Of a stretch of 64,000 bases of DNA, positions 12,201-24,328 are shown piece by piece. Source of the stretch: Crambe crambe (taxonomy: Eukaryota; Porifera; Demospongiae; Poecilosclerida; Crambeidae). Numbering within the stretch: the first letter of the stretch is position 1; the number at the start of each line of letters is the position of its first letter. A program made the position numbers and the translations under genes. The stretch covers positions 3,485,488-3,549,487 of the forward strand of contig OZ004585.1 of NCBI GenBank assembly GCA_963924555.1, read 5' to 3'. Under the pieces are notes generated by a model that saw nothing but the letters and a program-made list of their open reading frames with translations, was not told where the DNA came from and ran no database searches.

Positions 12201-15200
12201 ATAAATTAAATAAATATGCAGAATCAATGTATGTTGCATGTATATCAAGTATAGCTTTGGATATTTGGTTTATCCTACAGTTTGGTTTCCACAAGTGTCA
12301 TATGTAGGCATGTGTTGCCAAGTAGGGGTAAAAAGAGCATGAACTATGGCAGTTATGGAGTTTACTAACTGTGTTGAGTGAAGCAAGCCCCACGCTAGCA
12401 AGTTGATTGAGAAATTTCTACTGCATTACATAGGTTCTGATGTTGCATTTTGATAAACTTAACATACACACTCGCCCCATAAAATGCTTTCCCCTAGTAA
12501 CTTACAATATGAAATGCCTTTAGTTGGCAATAAACACAAACTGGATAATTCCATATCAAGTGCGCAATGGTCTTTGTGCCAAGACAGTGCTAGATAGAGT
12601 CAACATAGTATAAGTGTAAAGTCATAAAATATTAAACAGACAGCAAAAAATTGGTTTGACTACTAATTTAACAGTACAATGGAATCAACACTCTCTGTGA
12701 TCTTCTCAGCCTATAGAGAGCTGATACCTACAGATCACGAAGAAGCTGATACCACCCAGTGGTGGTTGAATCTGGCTTAACTTCAGTGTAAGCACCAAAT
12801 CTGCAAATCTGTCTGAATACTGATTACCTAAAAGTTCAGGTCTGTAATGCAGACTTATGGAGATACAGAAAAAAACTATCTGCTTTAATGATGTATATTA
12901 ATCACCAGTAACCAGCTGAAAGGAATCAGTTTTCGATAGATAGCTAAATCACAAGTACTGGTATAAGCCGAGTGTCAGAAAGTGTCTGATTCATCTGTCT
13001 GAAAATTGATCTCTTATTATTTATTATTATTATTGTTGTTGTTGTTTTATTGTTGTTATTGTTGTTATTATTATTATTATTATTATCACAAGTGGAACCG
13101 CATACCAAGTAGAAAAATATAACCATGCTGCAGAAGGGGCAGGGTTTCAAACTTGTCACTAGTAAGTTCATGCTTATGAAGTGCCAACTAAAGCCTAGGG
13201 AAAAGCTTACACAAATGCAGTTTTAAAAGTGAGAATTCTTATACTAATCTTCACAGTTGTGGATTGAACATACGGTACAATCAATACTTACTGGTCCAGC
13301 TGCAGCTGCAGCTTTTACTGGTTTCCTAAGTCGTCATCTTCATTGGTAGCTTTGACCTTTCCCTTGTTTTCTTTGGCAACAAGGTACTGAAGGTACCATG
13401 GATAGCTTAGTTATATTTACAGCTGGAAAGCCTACCTTTCTTTTCGGTGATTTTCCATACGACTCTGTGGTGTTGGATTCTCCGTGCATGAAGATTTCAT
13501 GGCTGACTAGCTGACTTTAGTACAGATTCCAACTCTACAATAGCATTTGGAATACAGATCATCACAGCTTCTCCCCCAGCTTTCAAATGTTCGCTAACAG
13601 ACCATCAGGACTGGGTGCCTTCTTCAATTTGCACTGCCCTAGATACTTTTTCAGCAATAAAAGGAACATCCAACTCATTCTTATGAGACTGTAACTCCAA
13701 CTCCCTCATTTGTTCAGCCCAGATCTTCAATAGACAGTCACTGTCTCCCCACCAATTACCAGCTTTGAGCATCTATCCTTCCTTCTCTGTGGTGTTACAA
13801 GCCTCCTATATGATCCTGAGTTACGAACAGCTTATCTCTCCATTGATACAGTATCTCAAATGCTCATCCCTAGCAGCCGGCTTATTTCTTCCTGACAGCA
13901 CTCCACAGGGACTTTTCCTCAATGAGAGGCCCCTCAGTTGGACTACCAGACTTCCACTGCACTACCTGTTCTATCTCACAACTGATGGACTCAGCATCTT
14001 CATACACTCTACAATATAGAGGCAGCTTCAACATCCATCAACAGTTGTTTTCACCTCTCCATTATAATAAGTATATCCAGGCCCAGAAGTTCAGCACTCA
14101 GCTCACATCTTTCCAGCATCTCCTGCATCAGCACTCCTTGCATATCTTGCTGACATTCCCAACCTCCAAGTCCATTGAAGTCTCCCAGCACTGTAATTGG
14201 GCCAAGCAACCGTTGACTCACTAACTACCTTTCCAACTCCTTCATATGTTCCCAATAACAGTAGGTCAAGACATGGAAGATACACACCAATAACGTATTC
14301 TCTCCAGTGCATCTGATCCCAATACCCCCACATCCTCTGCCCCCATCCATTTATTCTGTCAGTCTGCTACCTGACTTCCCTACTGCTTCATACTTATCTC
14401 GGAACAAACTATTGCTTTCGTAGCTTACAATGAGACTCACAACTGTGATCACCTTGAAAAGTTTGCCTCTTTCTGAGTTATCACTTGCCACCATGCCTGC
14501 AGTTTTTATCGTGTTTCCATATAATTGATACTTAGTCTTGTCATGCAAGGCATCATCTGTAAGTTTAGCCTCCATTGATTTACAGTCTACATTATTCGCA
14601 TCTGTAACTGTAAGTGAAAAAGGATCATCTTCATCTTTAGCATAATAGCCCAATATCCTCTCTTAACATAATTATGGAAGGGTGTATAATTATGATCCCT
14701 TGAGCCAGAATAACTTTCAGCTTAGTCATCATGTTTATGAACATCATTGTAACTGAAAATTCACTTTGCTCCTCCTGCTCCAATATTGTCTGGACTTAAT
14801 GTCAGCTGTCATTATTACTACCTTTGTAGCCCTAGCCCTAACCCTAGCCTTTGTTACTGCTTCTTCTAATTCTCTCTTATATACATTAACCCCTGTTCCA
14901 ACAGCTAGCCCTAGCCTTTGTTACTGCTTCTAATCCTCTCTTGTATTCATTAACCCCTGGACACTTCAAATGCAAACTGTGGATCAAAAGTTATTGCTGG
15001 GATTATATAAGTGTATCTTCACGACACCAGGTTGGTCTATGCATGTAGCAATTCAAGACTCTGTTGCATCCCTTGCTGCTATTGTATGAGGAAAATGGTA
15101 CGTGTAGATGTAATTCCACTGAAAGTGCCTATTTAATGGAAATGCGCATTGATATTCATAATAATTAAATCCATCTACTGATATTTCAGATTTGTCTCTA

Positions 15201-15516
15201 CATTTTTTAATTTCACAGAAATGTTTTTCTCACTTGTTTATTTATTTTTCTACTTTGTATGTAATTATTATAATATTTATTTTTGATAGGTCAATCTGGA
15301 GCAATTCGGCTTGGTTTAAGTAAAGCACTCACATTTTATTGTGATAATTCAGTGAGACAGTTGCTAAACATGGGATTATTGTCAAGGGATCCACGTAGTG
15401 TAGAAAGAAAAAAACCAGGACAAAAGAAAGCAAGGAAAAAATTTTCATGGTAAGTATTTTTTGAAGTTATGTTATTTTTATTACCAGTATAATTCTTATG
15501 CAGGGTAAAGCGATAA
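9252..15516 (+). CDS. MRPS9: Mitochondrial ribosomal protein uS9m, 335 aa (7 exons)
   Basis: This is a small-subunit protein of the mitochondrial ribosome. Exons are 9252-9332, 9990-10130, 11119-11149, 11221-11477, 11874-12198, 15290-15449 and 15504-15516; all junctions are GT-AG with matching phases. The first exon encodes an Arg/Ser/Leu-rich start without acidic clusters after residue 5, as expected for a mitochondrial presequence. The uS9 domain occupies about residues 213-335: [15 protein letters not shown], then [46 protein letters not shown] and the basic [14 protein letters not shown] tail. The last exon is only 13 nt and supplies the terminal V-K-R, the conserved basic end of S9 proteins that reaches the decoding site. 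At 335 aa it is shorter than human (396). Intron 5 (3.1 kb) carries a LINE remnant. Confidence 0.95.
12340..12510. repeat. Diverged dispersed repeat, related to 16320-16510
   Basis: Ordered similarity is visible by eye: AGCCCACACTAGGAGT-type start, a GTTCTAACATTGCAGTTT-type middle and a CTTGCCCCACAA-type end. It occurs here in MRPS9 intron 5 and at 16320-16510 in G-alpha intron 1. The copies are old and the family is unknown. Confidence 0.5.
13019..13086. repeat. (TTA)n/(TTG)n microsatellite
   Basis: A trinucleotide run mixes TTA and TTG. It creates a spurious poly-Asn frame on the minus strand. Confidence 0.95.
13420..13530. repeat. Dispersed repeat shared with 56425-56530
   Basis: Both places contain the ordered blocks AAGCTGGAAAGCC-like, GATTTTCCA(C/T)A(C/T), GACTCT and TTCATGGCTGACTAGCT. 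The copies are diverged. Sequences around 50.6-50.9 and 55.6-56.1 kb look related in composition. The family is unknown. Confidence 0.55.
13540..14660 (-). mobile_element. Broken LINE-type non-LTR retrotransposon remnant
   Basis: Minus-strand frames, interrupted by stops and shifts, carry pieces typical of an endonuclease/reverse-transcriptase polyprotein. They include [13 protein letters not shown], a [14 protein letters not shown] segment, [10 protein letters not shown] (the GDFN motif of apurinic-type endonucleases) and, further on, a [11 protein letters not shown] segment seen in the linker before the RT domain. The catalytic RT core is not recognisable. The element lies antisense in MRPS9 intron 5 and cannot be active. 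Confidence 0.65.
14820..14965. repeat. Tandem repeat with CCCTAG/CCCTAA blocks
   Basis: Two copies of a unit of about 65-70 bp with GCTAGCCCTAGCCTTTGTTACTGCTTC and ATTAACCCCTG follow each other. The short run of CCCTAGCCCTAACCCTAGCC at its start recalls telomere-like repeats but spans only about 25 bp, so it is not a telomere. Confidence 0.7.
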
Positions 15517-15766
15517 CAAGATCTTTTTTTCCGTAAATCAGGAAAAAAAAAAAATTCATTATCTGAAGTGAAATTGCACAATATCATAGTATCAAATTTT
15601 ACACAAAATTTTTGAATTCACGAATTTTTTGTACTGATTCCACGAATTTGGTTTTTCTTAATAACGCCCCCTCGTAATAATTATTACTGAAGTAATGGTA
15701 AAGGGTCGCCGCTGGCTAGACCTAGTGGTTCTGACTAGCTAGCTTTAGTCTCTTACTGTATGAACA

Positions 15767-18700
15767 ATGGGGTGCACAGTAAGCGCCGATGAAATGCGTT
15801 CTAACGAGATTGACCAAATGTTAAGGAAGGAGGGGGAAAAACAAGCAAGAGAAGTTAAGCTTCTTCTATTGGGTAAGAATTATTTTGTCGTGTTCTGCCA
15901 TAATTTAGGCCATTAATAGACGTAGAGACCTAAAACTACATCTACACCCTTAGGTGGTGTATGGCACTCTTGTATTATGAGCCAGATCTATTGAAATAAC
16001 ACTAAAGTGACAAGAAGATGTGCAACTCACATAGACCCAGTATTATATGTGGCATAAGGTTGTGGTTACCAAAAATAGATCAAGTTTGTGGTAACTACTA
16101 AATTTATAATTTTGTACTATGCATTTCCTCTCATCGTGATTTAACACAAGAATGAATTTAAGGGGCAGGATCATCAGTTAAAAACCATTATGTCCATCAC
16201 AGTTTAAATTTATATTTTGAGATATCCAGAACAAACTGGTCAATGCAAGTGTGGTGGTAGGCTATCCCCAGGATTTTTTGATGCATAGGGACAAGACTGT
16301 GGTCCCTTGGTTCACTCTGAGAGACTATAATGAATATATAAACTGAGCCACAGCACCTACAACATTTTCTACATAATTTGGGCAAACTAAGTGAGCCCAC
16401 ACTAGGAGTCTATTGAGGGATTTCTTATGTACATATCTCCTACGTTCTAACATTGCAGTTTGTTTTCTTGGATAAACTGAACATGCATCCTTGCCCCACA
16501 ATCTTTGCATTTCGCTAGAAAGCATTGTTTTTTAAGAAGGCTTAGTGGTAAATAGAAGGTATAGTAGCCTTCTATGCTTTAAAATGTCAGCTGCTGTTCA
16601 GATGATTCAGCAATTCCAACCAAGGTACTGAGCCTCAAGCATATAATGATATCTGAAATTTTTTTGATGTTCTAACTTGGGTACTGGATGCCTTGCTATG
16701 GACTTGATTGCTGCAAACACTTCCTTTAGTCTTTCCAGTGCATAATTAGGTAATATGAGCATAACCTAGTTATATGATCAATATGCAAGGACAGAAGAGG
16801 AAATCACCCAGATTTCATTTCTTGTTTCTTGTCTAGTCCTGCAATGGATTGAGAATCAAAGCAATTCCTATGTTAGCTATTCATCATAGGATGCTTGCTA
16901 TACTTCTGAAGCTCAGCTCTATTGGCTGAAATTGTGTCACAAAATACTATTAGTATGCACTAGAGCTATGCTGTCTTTTGTAGGATCTGGCTTCATCCTA
17001 CCTATGTTATCCTTGTTGTTAGTGCTTCTTAAGATGAGCAACCTACATGTCAGTTGAAATTGGAGATATTTATACATATACATATCAAGGTCAAAGAGTG
17101 TCTGTCAAAGGTCTGTCACTGTGGAGATTCCTTGCCAGCAGAGTCAGTTTCTAGCCAGTGTATGACAGTGTATGATCTCTAGCAGAGAATTGTAGTTTAT
17201 GTTATAAATCAATATCAATATCAGGTATTTTGCACATACATAGCATATAGTGTTACTCAATTGTCAGTAGTTAGATCATATTCTAGCTCTGAAAACTTAT
17301 CTTCTGGATTTCCTTCATTATCTAGTATTCTAGTTACCTACATAGGTAGCTATTTCTTTAGAGCTACATTAGATTTTGGGTTTGCTTGACTGCAGCCAGC
17401 CTCTTGCCCACTTCTAACCCTTTGCAACCATACAATGTCTCACCTTTAAGTGTATACATTTCCTTATAACTTTCAAAGAGTATATAGATATCAGGTGTGT
17501 AGGATAAGCTTATCACAGTAATGGGCTTGCTTCCTGATTATTGTTGTGCCCCTTAAAAAGTAAATCTCCTTGGGCATGGCAGTACATTTGTTGGTTACTG
17601 TGCTTATGTTATTGGAGTGAGCCCGAGTGAATTTCAATAGATTCCAAGATAATAGTTTCTATTCTTGATAGCCGTAGAAAAAAAGTATGAGTGCATGTTC
17701 CAGGAGTCTAGAGAATGCCTTTAGAGACAGCTGATGACAGAGAGAGGGCACAAGAGCCCATCAAAATTGTAGGCAGAAGGCAGCTTCATACATATGTAGC
17801 ACTTGCATGCCAAGACCTACACATCATGTGTACGCATATATTATAAGCATATGAGCTCACACCTACCCACATTTGTTTAGTTTAATGGTTTCTTGTTATA
17901 CCATAAAGTAATATTATGCAGTGAGAAGCTATTGTACAATTTTACAGGTGCTGGTGAATCTGGAAAGAGCACTATAGTGAAGCAAATGAAGTGAGTGTAT
18001 AATTGTAGAGGATGTAAGACGAAGGTAGTATCAGTAAGTAGAACAGCCATACGTATATCAGGTAATTTTCAGAGTAATAGCCATTCAATCTACAGTTATA
18101 GATACCAGGTTGTGTAGGTCTATAATTTGCCAACATTGACAAGTACATAACTTTAAAGCATTGAAGTCAGGAAAAATTATAGATATCCCTAACAGTGATA
18201 ATAGAGAACTTAAGATTATGCTCCTTAAAGTTCATATATTATTATTTGCTTAGAATTATCCACGAGACTGGTTATAGTGAAGAGGAATGTTTGCAGTACA
18301 AGCCAGTAGTTTACAGCAACACAGTTCAGTCCATGGTTGCTATTTTGAAGGCAATGGGCAGGTTGAAAATCTCCTTCAACGATCCACTTAGAAATGTAAG
18401 TTCATTGTTGGCATTGAAAGGATTTGAAAAAAGACGTATTAGCTATTCCTTATTATACTTGATTTTCTCCAATTTCCCCTTATACTGTACTCACTAGTAT
18501 ATGCTGAAGGAATTTGGCGCAGGTTTAATGAGTGCATGTACTTATCACTCTAAATTGTAAGATTTATGTGCCAAATAAATGAAGTGCACCTAATTCTCTT
18601 GACCACACCCTTATATTATATGCTTATGGTTGTGGAAATGTTTCAGGCACTGGAAGATAGCTTCTTCATAGATTCTCTTGTATAGCTTTTTTCTTGTACA

Positions 18701-21700
18701 CTCTCACTAGCAGCCTCCATCTACTTGGTATGCTGTTTAGTCTTGGTGGTTATGTGCGTGTGCTAATTGAAGTGTGTCGAATCAACCATGCACTAATTAA
18801 AACATCAGGAAGAATAGGACATTTTTCGATCGTCTTTATCCTATCACTTTCTGCCCTTGTGTGATCAAATTTTCTACTATACGTATGTAACTGAAACTAC
18901 TGCATATGTACTTATTCCATGTCTTGTATTAATATACACTATCTATGAATAAGTACATGAGAATTAGATTTCAAGTAAAGGGGGGAAAAATTACCAGTAT
19001 TCGTAATTATAGTGGTACATGTATAGAGCCAGAGCACTAATTACTTATTTTCTTATGGGCAACTGAATGCTTGCTAGTGTGATCATCCCTGCCTCATACT
19101 TAGACTATATTATAAAGTTAAAATTTGTCCCAAACGTGTAGCTATACAGTTCATCGGAGGTTTCATCATATTGTACGAACCGAAACAATCTGAAGGACGA
19201 ATGCTGATGGAGTTCATATCTATACTGTTTACAATAAGATAGAGGCCTATACTGATGTTATGTATGTACCTGGGTGGCATAAGGGTAATTCATAACCAGA
19301 TCAGCGCCTAGAGATTTTAGCAATCACTCACAACACTCTGAGCATTGAGAGACCAACCTCAAGAGAAAGTTCACTTGTAAATACCTCTTCTTTGACCAAT
19401 CAATTATAAGCCATTTCTGAAAAATAAGTTAAGATTATGGTGATGATGAAACAACCAGAAATCGCTGTAAAATGATACTGCTTTGTCTTTAGTTCAATCT
19501 TCATACTTTAGTTGTAGCATATAGAAGGTGTTCTATCTTGAAGTAGAAGAGAACCATTCCTGCATAATGAAAGGAAATGTTTTTGTGTAATGGGGGGGGG
19601 GGGGGGGGGGGGGGGGGGGCATCTGTGCCATTCCTACTTAGAGTATCTATGTATGCTGGTTAGCTTAGCTCAAAAGAACACTGCTTCTAGCTCACTGGCT
19701 AATCTTTATCTACGCTCTCAAAAGTAAGGAATGAGCTTTTTTTCTTTTGATTATGGTGGTATCTTTGGCTACTTGTGATGTGCTCCTTCTCTTTGACTGG
19801 TTCTACATACCGTGATACATGTCCCAGGCAGTATTCAGTGTACTTTAGAGTACTACTCCTAACTCAACATTTGAATGTGGTGTTGTGGCACACTTGAGTA
19901 CCTCTACCCCAAATTTCTATTTGTTATCACAGCTTACTTAACATATATAGCTTTTTACACTACGAAGTTTGTACATGGATTGCAAGTATAGATTACACAA
20001 ATATTAAAATATAGGCACAATGGGTTGGTTTGATATGAAACTGCAGCAATTTGAGGGCAGCTACTGGTGTCTGATAGAGTATATAATTTATTATGATGCT
20101 GTATCTCAATGGAAATTTGAGAGGTATAATTATGTCAAGGTCATTATTCGAAGAACATGTACATCACTCTGTAAATCTATGGAGACATCCCCCTACATAA
20201 CATTTTTTTTGTTGGCTCATGTGTCTAATACTTAGCTAGTACCTCATTTTTCAGTGCTGAACAAATTTTTACTGCACTAATATACAGTACCTAGACTATG
20301 TTTTCTTTTGTATTTAGGAAGATGCTCATAACTTAATTAAAGCAGTTAGTCAAACTGATGACATCACCTTCTCTCCTGACTTTGTTCTCCAAATGAAATC
20401 ATTATGGGCAGATGAAGGTGTGCAAGCATGCTTTAGGAGAGCACGAGAATATCAACTGAATGATTCAGCAGAATAGTAAGTACTCAACAAGCTTGACCAA
20501 TCAATATATTGACCCCCAGTTGAGGTGAGATGGATTTTAGTTGGGCTGAAGCGATATAGGGATGGCCATTATTCAGAGGTGCAGATAAATGGAGTTCAAA
20601 TTGGCATTAGTCTTATACATGTATAGAGGAACAACTTCCTGAATTTCGATTCTTAAAAAAGAAATTGATAATCCTTCCTCTTCTAAGAAGGTACATGTCA
20701 ATTTGGTTATATATTCTGCACGTCATAGTAGGTAATTTATACACACAATTTTGAATACTATCTTCAAAGCCTGTATCCTGTACTATTTGGACATGATACA
20801 AGTTACTAGAATGGTGAGTAGAATTTATTCACTTGACAATGTGTGTGTGTGATTATATTATCTATGAATACTATGGTTTCATGTTCATAAACTTGTTTAC
20901 TGGTTTAGCTACCTGAGTTCACTGGACAGATTAGGGAAACCAGACTACATTCCAACTGAACAAGATGTTTTAAGGACACGTGTCAAGACCACCGGAATTA
21001 TTGAGACTCAATTCTCTTATAAGAATTTGAATTTTTTGTGAGTGGTTAACCTTTGATGTATGTATTTATGCAATATAGTTTGATATTATTAGGATGGTTG
21101 ATGTTGGTGGTCAGAGATCAGAGCGAAAAAAATGGATTCATTGCTTTGAAGGGGTTACAGCCATAGTTTTTTGTGTATCTCTTAGTGCATATGATCTTGT
21201 TTTGGCTGAGGACGAGGAAATGGTAAGTTGTGTAAAGATGGTGGTAACTCTAAGTACCATAACTGTACGTACGTAGGTCTGAACAGTTATAGTCATGTTA
21301 CATATCTAGTCAAGAATCTCTAGAATAGATGATTTTGTATGGATATATGGAAATTTTTTATAGAATCCCAACAGTCATAAGGATACAATGCTGCTTACCT
21401 AACATGATTTTCATCAGTCATCATTTTTGGTGTGTAGCACTTAATAAATTGGTGGAATCTAGATATTTTTCGAGGCTTTTCTTTTGGCCAGGTGTCTACC
21501 ATTTTCCTTCCGCATATGCATTTGTTATACTATGCTTCCTTTGTGTACCTTTACATTATTAATGTAGCAGCACACAACCTGGTAGTGTTCACACACAATT
21601 CTTGGGAATATTATAATTACATTCTCAGAACTAGAAGTTAAGGAAGGTAGTGATGTGAATGCTTGTTGTATTGTAATTCATAATTATGCTGTTGTTACTC

Positions 21701-24006
21701 ATATCTGTGGCTAATAGTCAGTATATCACAGCAAATGTAATATTATGATAATATTATGTTCTAATCATTAGAATCGGATGATGGAAAGCATGAAGTTGTT
21801 CGATTCAATATGCAACAACAGATGGTTTGAATCTACATCGATTATCCTCTTTCTAAATAAAAAGGATTTGTTTGCTGAAAAAATTGAGACATCTCCATTG
21901 ACTCTTGCCTTCCCAGAGTATACTGGTGAGTAGCAGTGAATATACAACGGGAATCTCATTGTTATGTGTATATACTTACAAGGTGGGATTTTATATCCAT
22001 TCCACCAATACCATTTGTTTACTCTGAAGGGACTAAAATTATTCTTTTGTATGATTTGCTTACCATAATCATTTCCAAACATTGGGATCGAATATTATGA
22101 ATTTCAACCTTAAAAACAGATCATTGATTATCTCAAAAAAATTTGATTGATACAAAGTTAGTGAATATTGCATTGTTGGTGATCCATTTGATAAGCCAAA
22201 ATGAAAAATCTTCATCCAGTTATAGATAAATCAAAAGTCCTGCACTCTAATGGGTGTAAAAAAGGCAATTGTGCTATATCAAATCCTTGTTCAGATAAAA
22301 GTTTCTTCCACTGAAAAGGTGCAAATTAAAAAGTCTGTCAATCAGGTGAATTTTGTGATCGAACTACCTGGTTTGCAAGGCAAAGGATCTTGTTATGGTG
22401 AAAAGAATCATGTCAACTCCCAATCCTAAATTTGAAATCCATTAGCTTCTTGTGTAGCTGATCTGGTTGCTGCCAGATTTTATGTCTGTAAGGAAAGAGG
22501 ACGAGCATGTGCATATACAGAATCCTGAGCAACCTCCAGCTAATAGAAAACAAGTCGCTGTGTTTGCACCATCCTAGATTGGATGTACCTGAGTTAACAA
22601 CACTACTTAGCTCAATCCGGATGCTTCTTGGGGTCTTATAGCTCCTGTCGCCAAGCTCACTGATTACTCATGGATTCATAGTACCATGGACAACAATTAA
22701 CACCAGGTGTTATTTTTGACAACAGTGACATCAATGAAATCTTATAAATGCAAGGGGTGTTGTTGTTGGCGAGCGAAATGAGCTTACCCCTTATTCATGC
22801 AAATTGAGATTTTGATACGTAGTACCACAAGCACTTAGAAAGCCAAGCGCCTACAATCCACTTAGATAAGCCTAGCACCTCTATGACAAAATGCTATAGA
22901 AAGCAATAAGCTCTAGCTAAGTGTTTCATTTATGGGGTCAAAGGTCAAGTGAATGTGAGTATTAAATACAGTCTCCTGTGTATCCAGCTGCCACCACCAC
23001 TTCATCCTGGCAGCAATATCTTAGCCTAAGAAGTTGAAGTACAAATGACTTTCACCAACTGCTTCGCTCACCAATTGAATATGTTACACTAGTTTTATAT
23101 AAGAATGTGTACAATATGTTTTGTGAAATCTAATGGTAGTCACATATAGCTTATGGCCTTATAAGTTATTAGCTGCAATTGTCTCCAAGTATTTCAACTT
23201 TATGGTAAAGTAGTTGCGAGGCGGAAAAGTCAATAAAGAGTCAAGTATTCAAGATGTAGCAAGAATGGAATGGCTTTGGTATATTTCAGAAAAGGAAAAG
23301 ACATATGTATAGGGTTAGTACAGGATAAGCAAAGGAATCTTGGAGTTACAGTAGCTATGTGCATGATGCTGTGCTGGACAAATATGTCCTGGTCATCCCT
23401 TTAACCCACACAATTAACATAGCTCAAGGACTATAATTTTAATCTCGTGCTATTTACCTAACAGGACAAGCTTGACCTTAGCTCATGGTCACTATTTAAT
23501 TTTCAGCTATTGGCTTCTATACAATCTCTTCTAATATAATTATTAAACCTGCTCATTTTTTACGTGAGTCGAAAACTTGTAGCTGAAAAAAGATTGTCAT
23601 GTGTGCAATGAAAGGAAAAAGTATATTAGCTAGGAGATATGGGTAGAAAATCTAAAAGAATGGGCTGGCTGGATCTCATCCAGACAATTACCAGACCAGT
23701 GAATAAAATTAATAACCACCAATATTATTTGCTACGGCAAAAAATAAACAACAACAACAATAGTACCATATTATCTATTGAACTTGTAACTTGTGCTGTT
23801 ACTCTTTATCTATAGGTCCTAATACTTACGATGATGCAAAGAATTATATTAAAATGAGATTTCAGTCCCTTAATCAACAGAGTAAGAAGAAGGAGATTTA
23901 TACACATTTTACATGTGCTACAGATACTGGGAATATACGTTTTGTGTTTGATGCTGTGACTGATGTTATCATTAGAAAGCATCTTAGGGAAGTTGGACTT
24001 TTTTGA
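15767..24006 (+). CDS. G-protein alpha subunit, Gi/o class, 350 aa (8 exons)
   Basis: This is a heterotrimeric G-protein alpha subunit, a GTPase acting at the plasma membrane downstream of seven-span receptors. Exons are 15767-15872, 17948-17990, 18254-18395, 20318-20475, 20909-21037, 21093-21222, 21772-21925 and 23816-24006. The N-terminus MGCTVSADE has Gly2 (myristoylation) and Cys3 (palmitoylation). G1 is GAGESGKST, the arginine finger is in RTRVKTTG, G3 is DVGGQRSE with Gln200, G4 is NKKD and G5 is TCAT. The helical domain is intact. The C-terminus reads REVGLF: the Gi-like Gly-Leu-Phe is kept but Cys at -4 is Val, so it lacks the pertussis-toxin ADP-ribosylation site. Leu193 replaces the usual Lys/Arg just before switch II. 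Internal exon sizes of 43, 142, 158, 129, 130 and 154 nt match my recollection of vertebrate Gi genes. Not a pseudogene: the frame is open throughout. Confidence 0.97.
19592..19619. repeat. Poly-G tract, 28 bases
   Basis: An uninterrupted G28 run lies in intron 3 of the G-alpha gene. A G18 run also occurs at 37799-37816. Such runs could form quadruplexes and are prone to sequencing length errors. Confidence 0.9.
22780..22880. repeat. Dispersed repeat, copy related to 2690-2775
   Basis: Both places contain CACTTAGATAAGCCTAG and GCGCCTAC-type blocks followed by CTATAGAAAG/CTATAGACCG. This copy is in G-alpha intron 7 and the other in intron 2 of the acidic-protein gene. The family is unknown. 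Confidence 0.55.
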
Positions 24007-24328
24007 TTGCAGTGTGTAATAGTAAACTTCATTGATCACAATGTTTTTGAACGAAAATCATGCCTTTTGCTTCATTCAAATGCCTTTTATCATTTAAATT
24101 TTTATATGTACAAGTTGATAACAGAGCAGTTATACAAAAATTAACAGTATTGCCAATTTTGACGAGTTGACTACTTTCATGGTAACTTCCAAAGCATGCT
24201 TCCTACAATGTATGTAATTTTACATGGCATACAACTAGTTAGTCCTGCTTCAGAGCCATTATAAATATATCACACTTCAGACAGAAATCATTTGTGGCAG
24301 CTGGAGCTTATGAACTTCAAGTCAGATT
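24007..24328. other. Spacer between G-alpha and membrane gene 1
   Basis: About 320 bp of AT-rich DNA holds the G-alpha 3' UTR and the promoter of the next gene. No motif stands out. Confidence 0.5.

Noticed and set aside
12944-13171. Poly-Asn/Thr open frame on the minus strand
   Set aside because: Produced by the TTA/TTG microsatellite.
14827-14850. Telomere-like CCCTAA run
   Set aside because: Only about 25 bp, mixed CCCTAG/CCCTAA, and embedded in a tandem repeat inside an intron.
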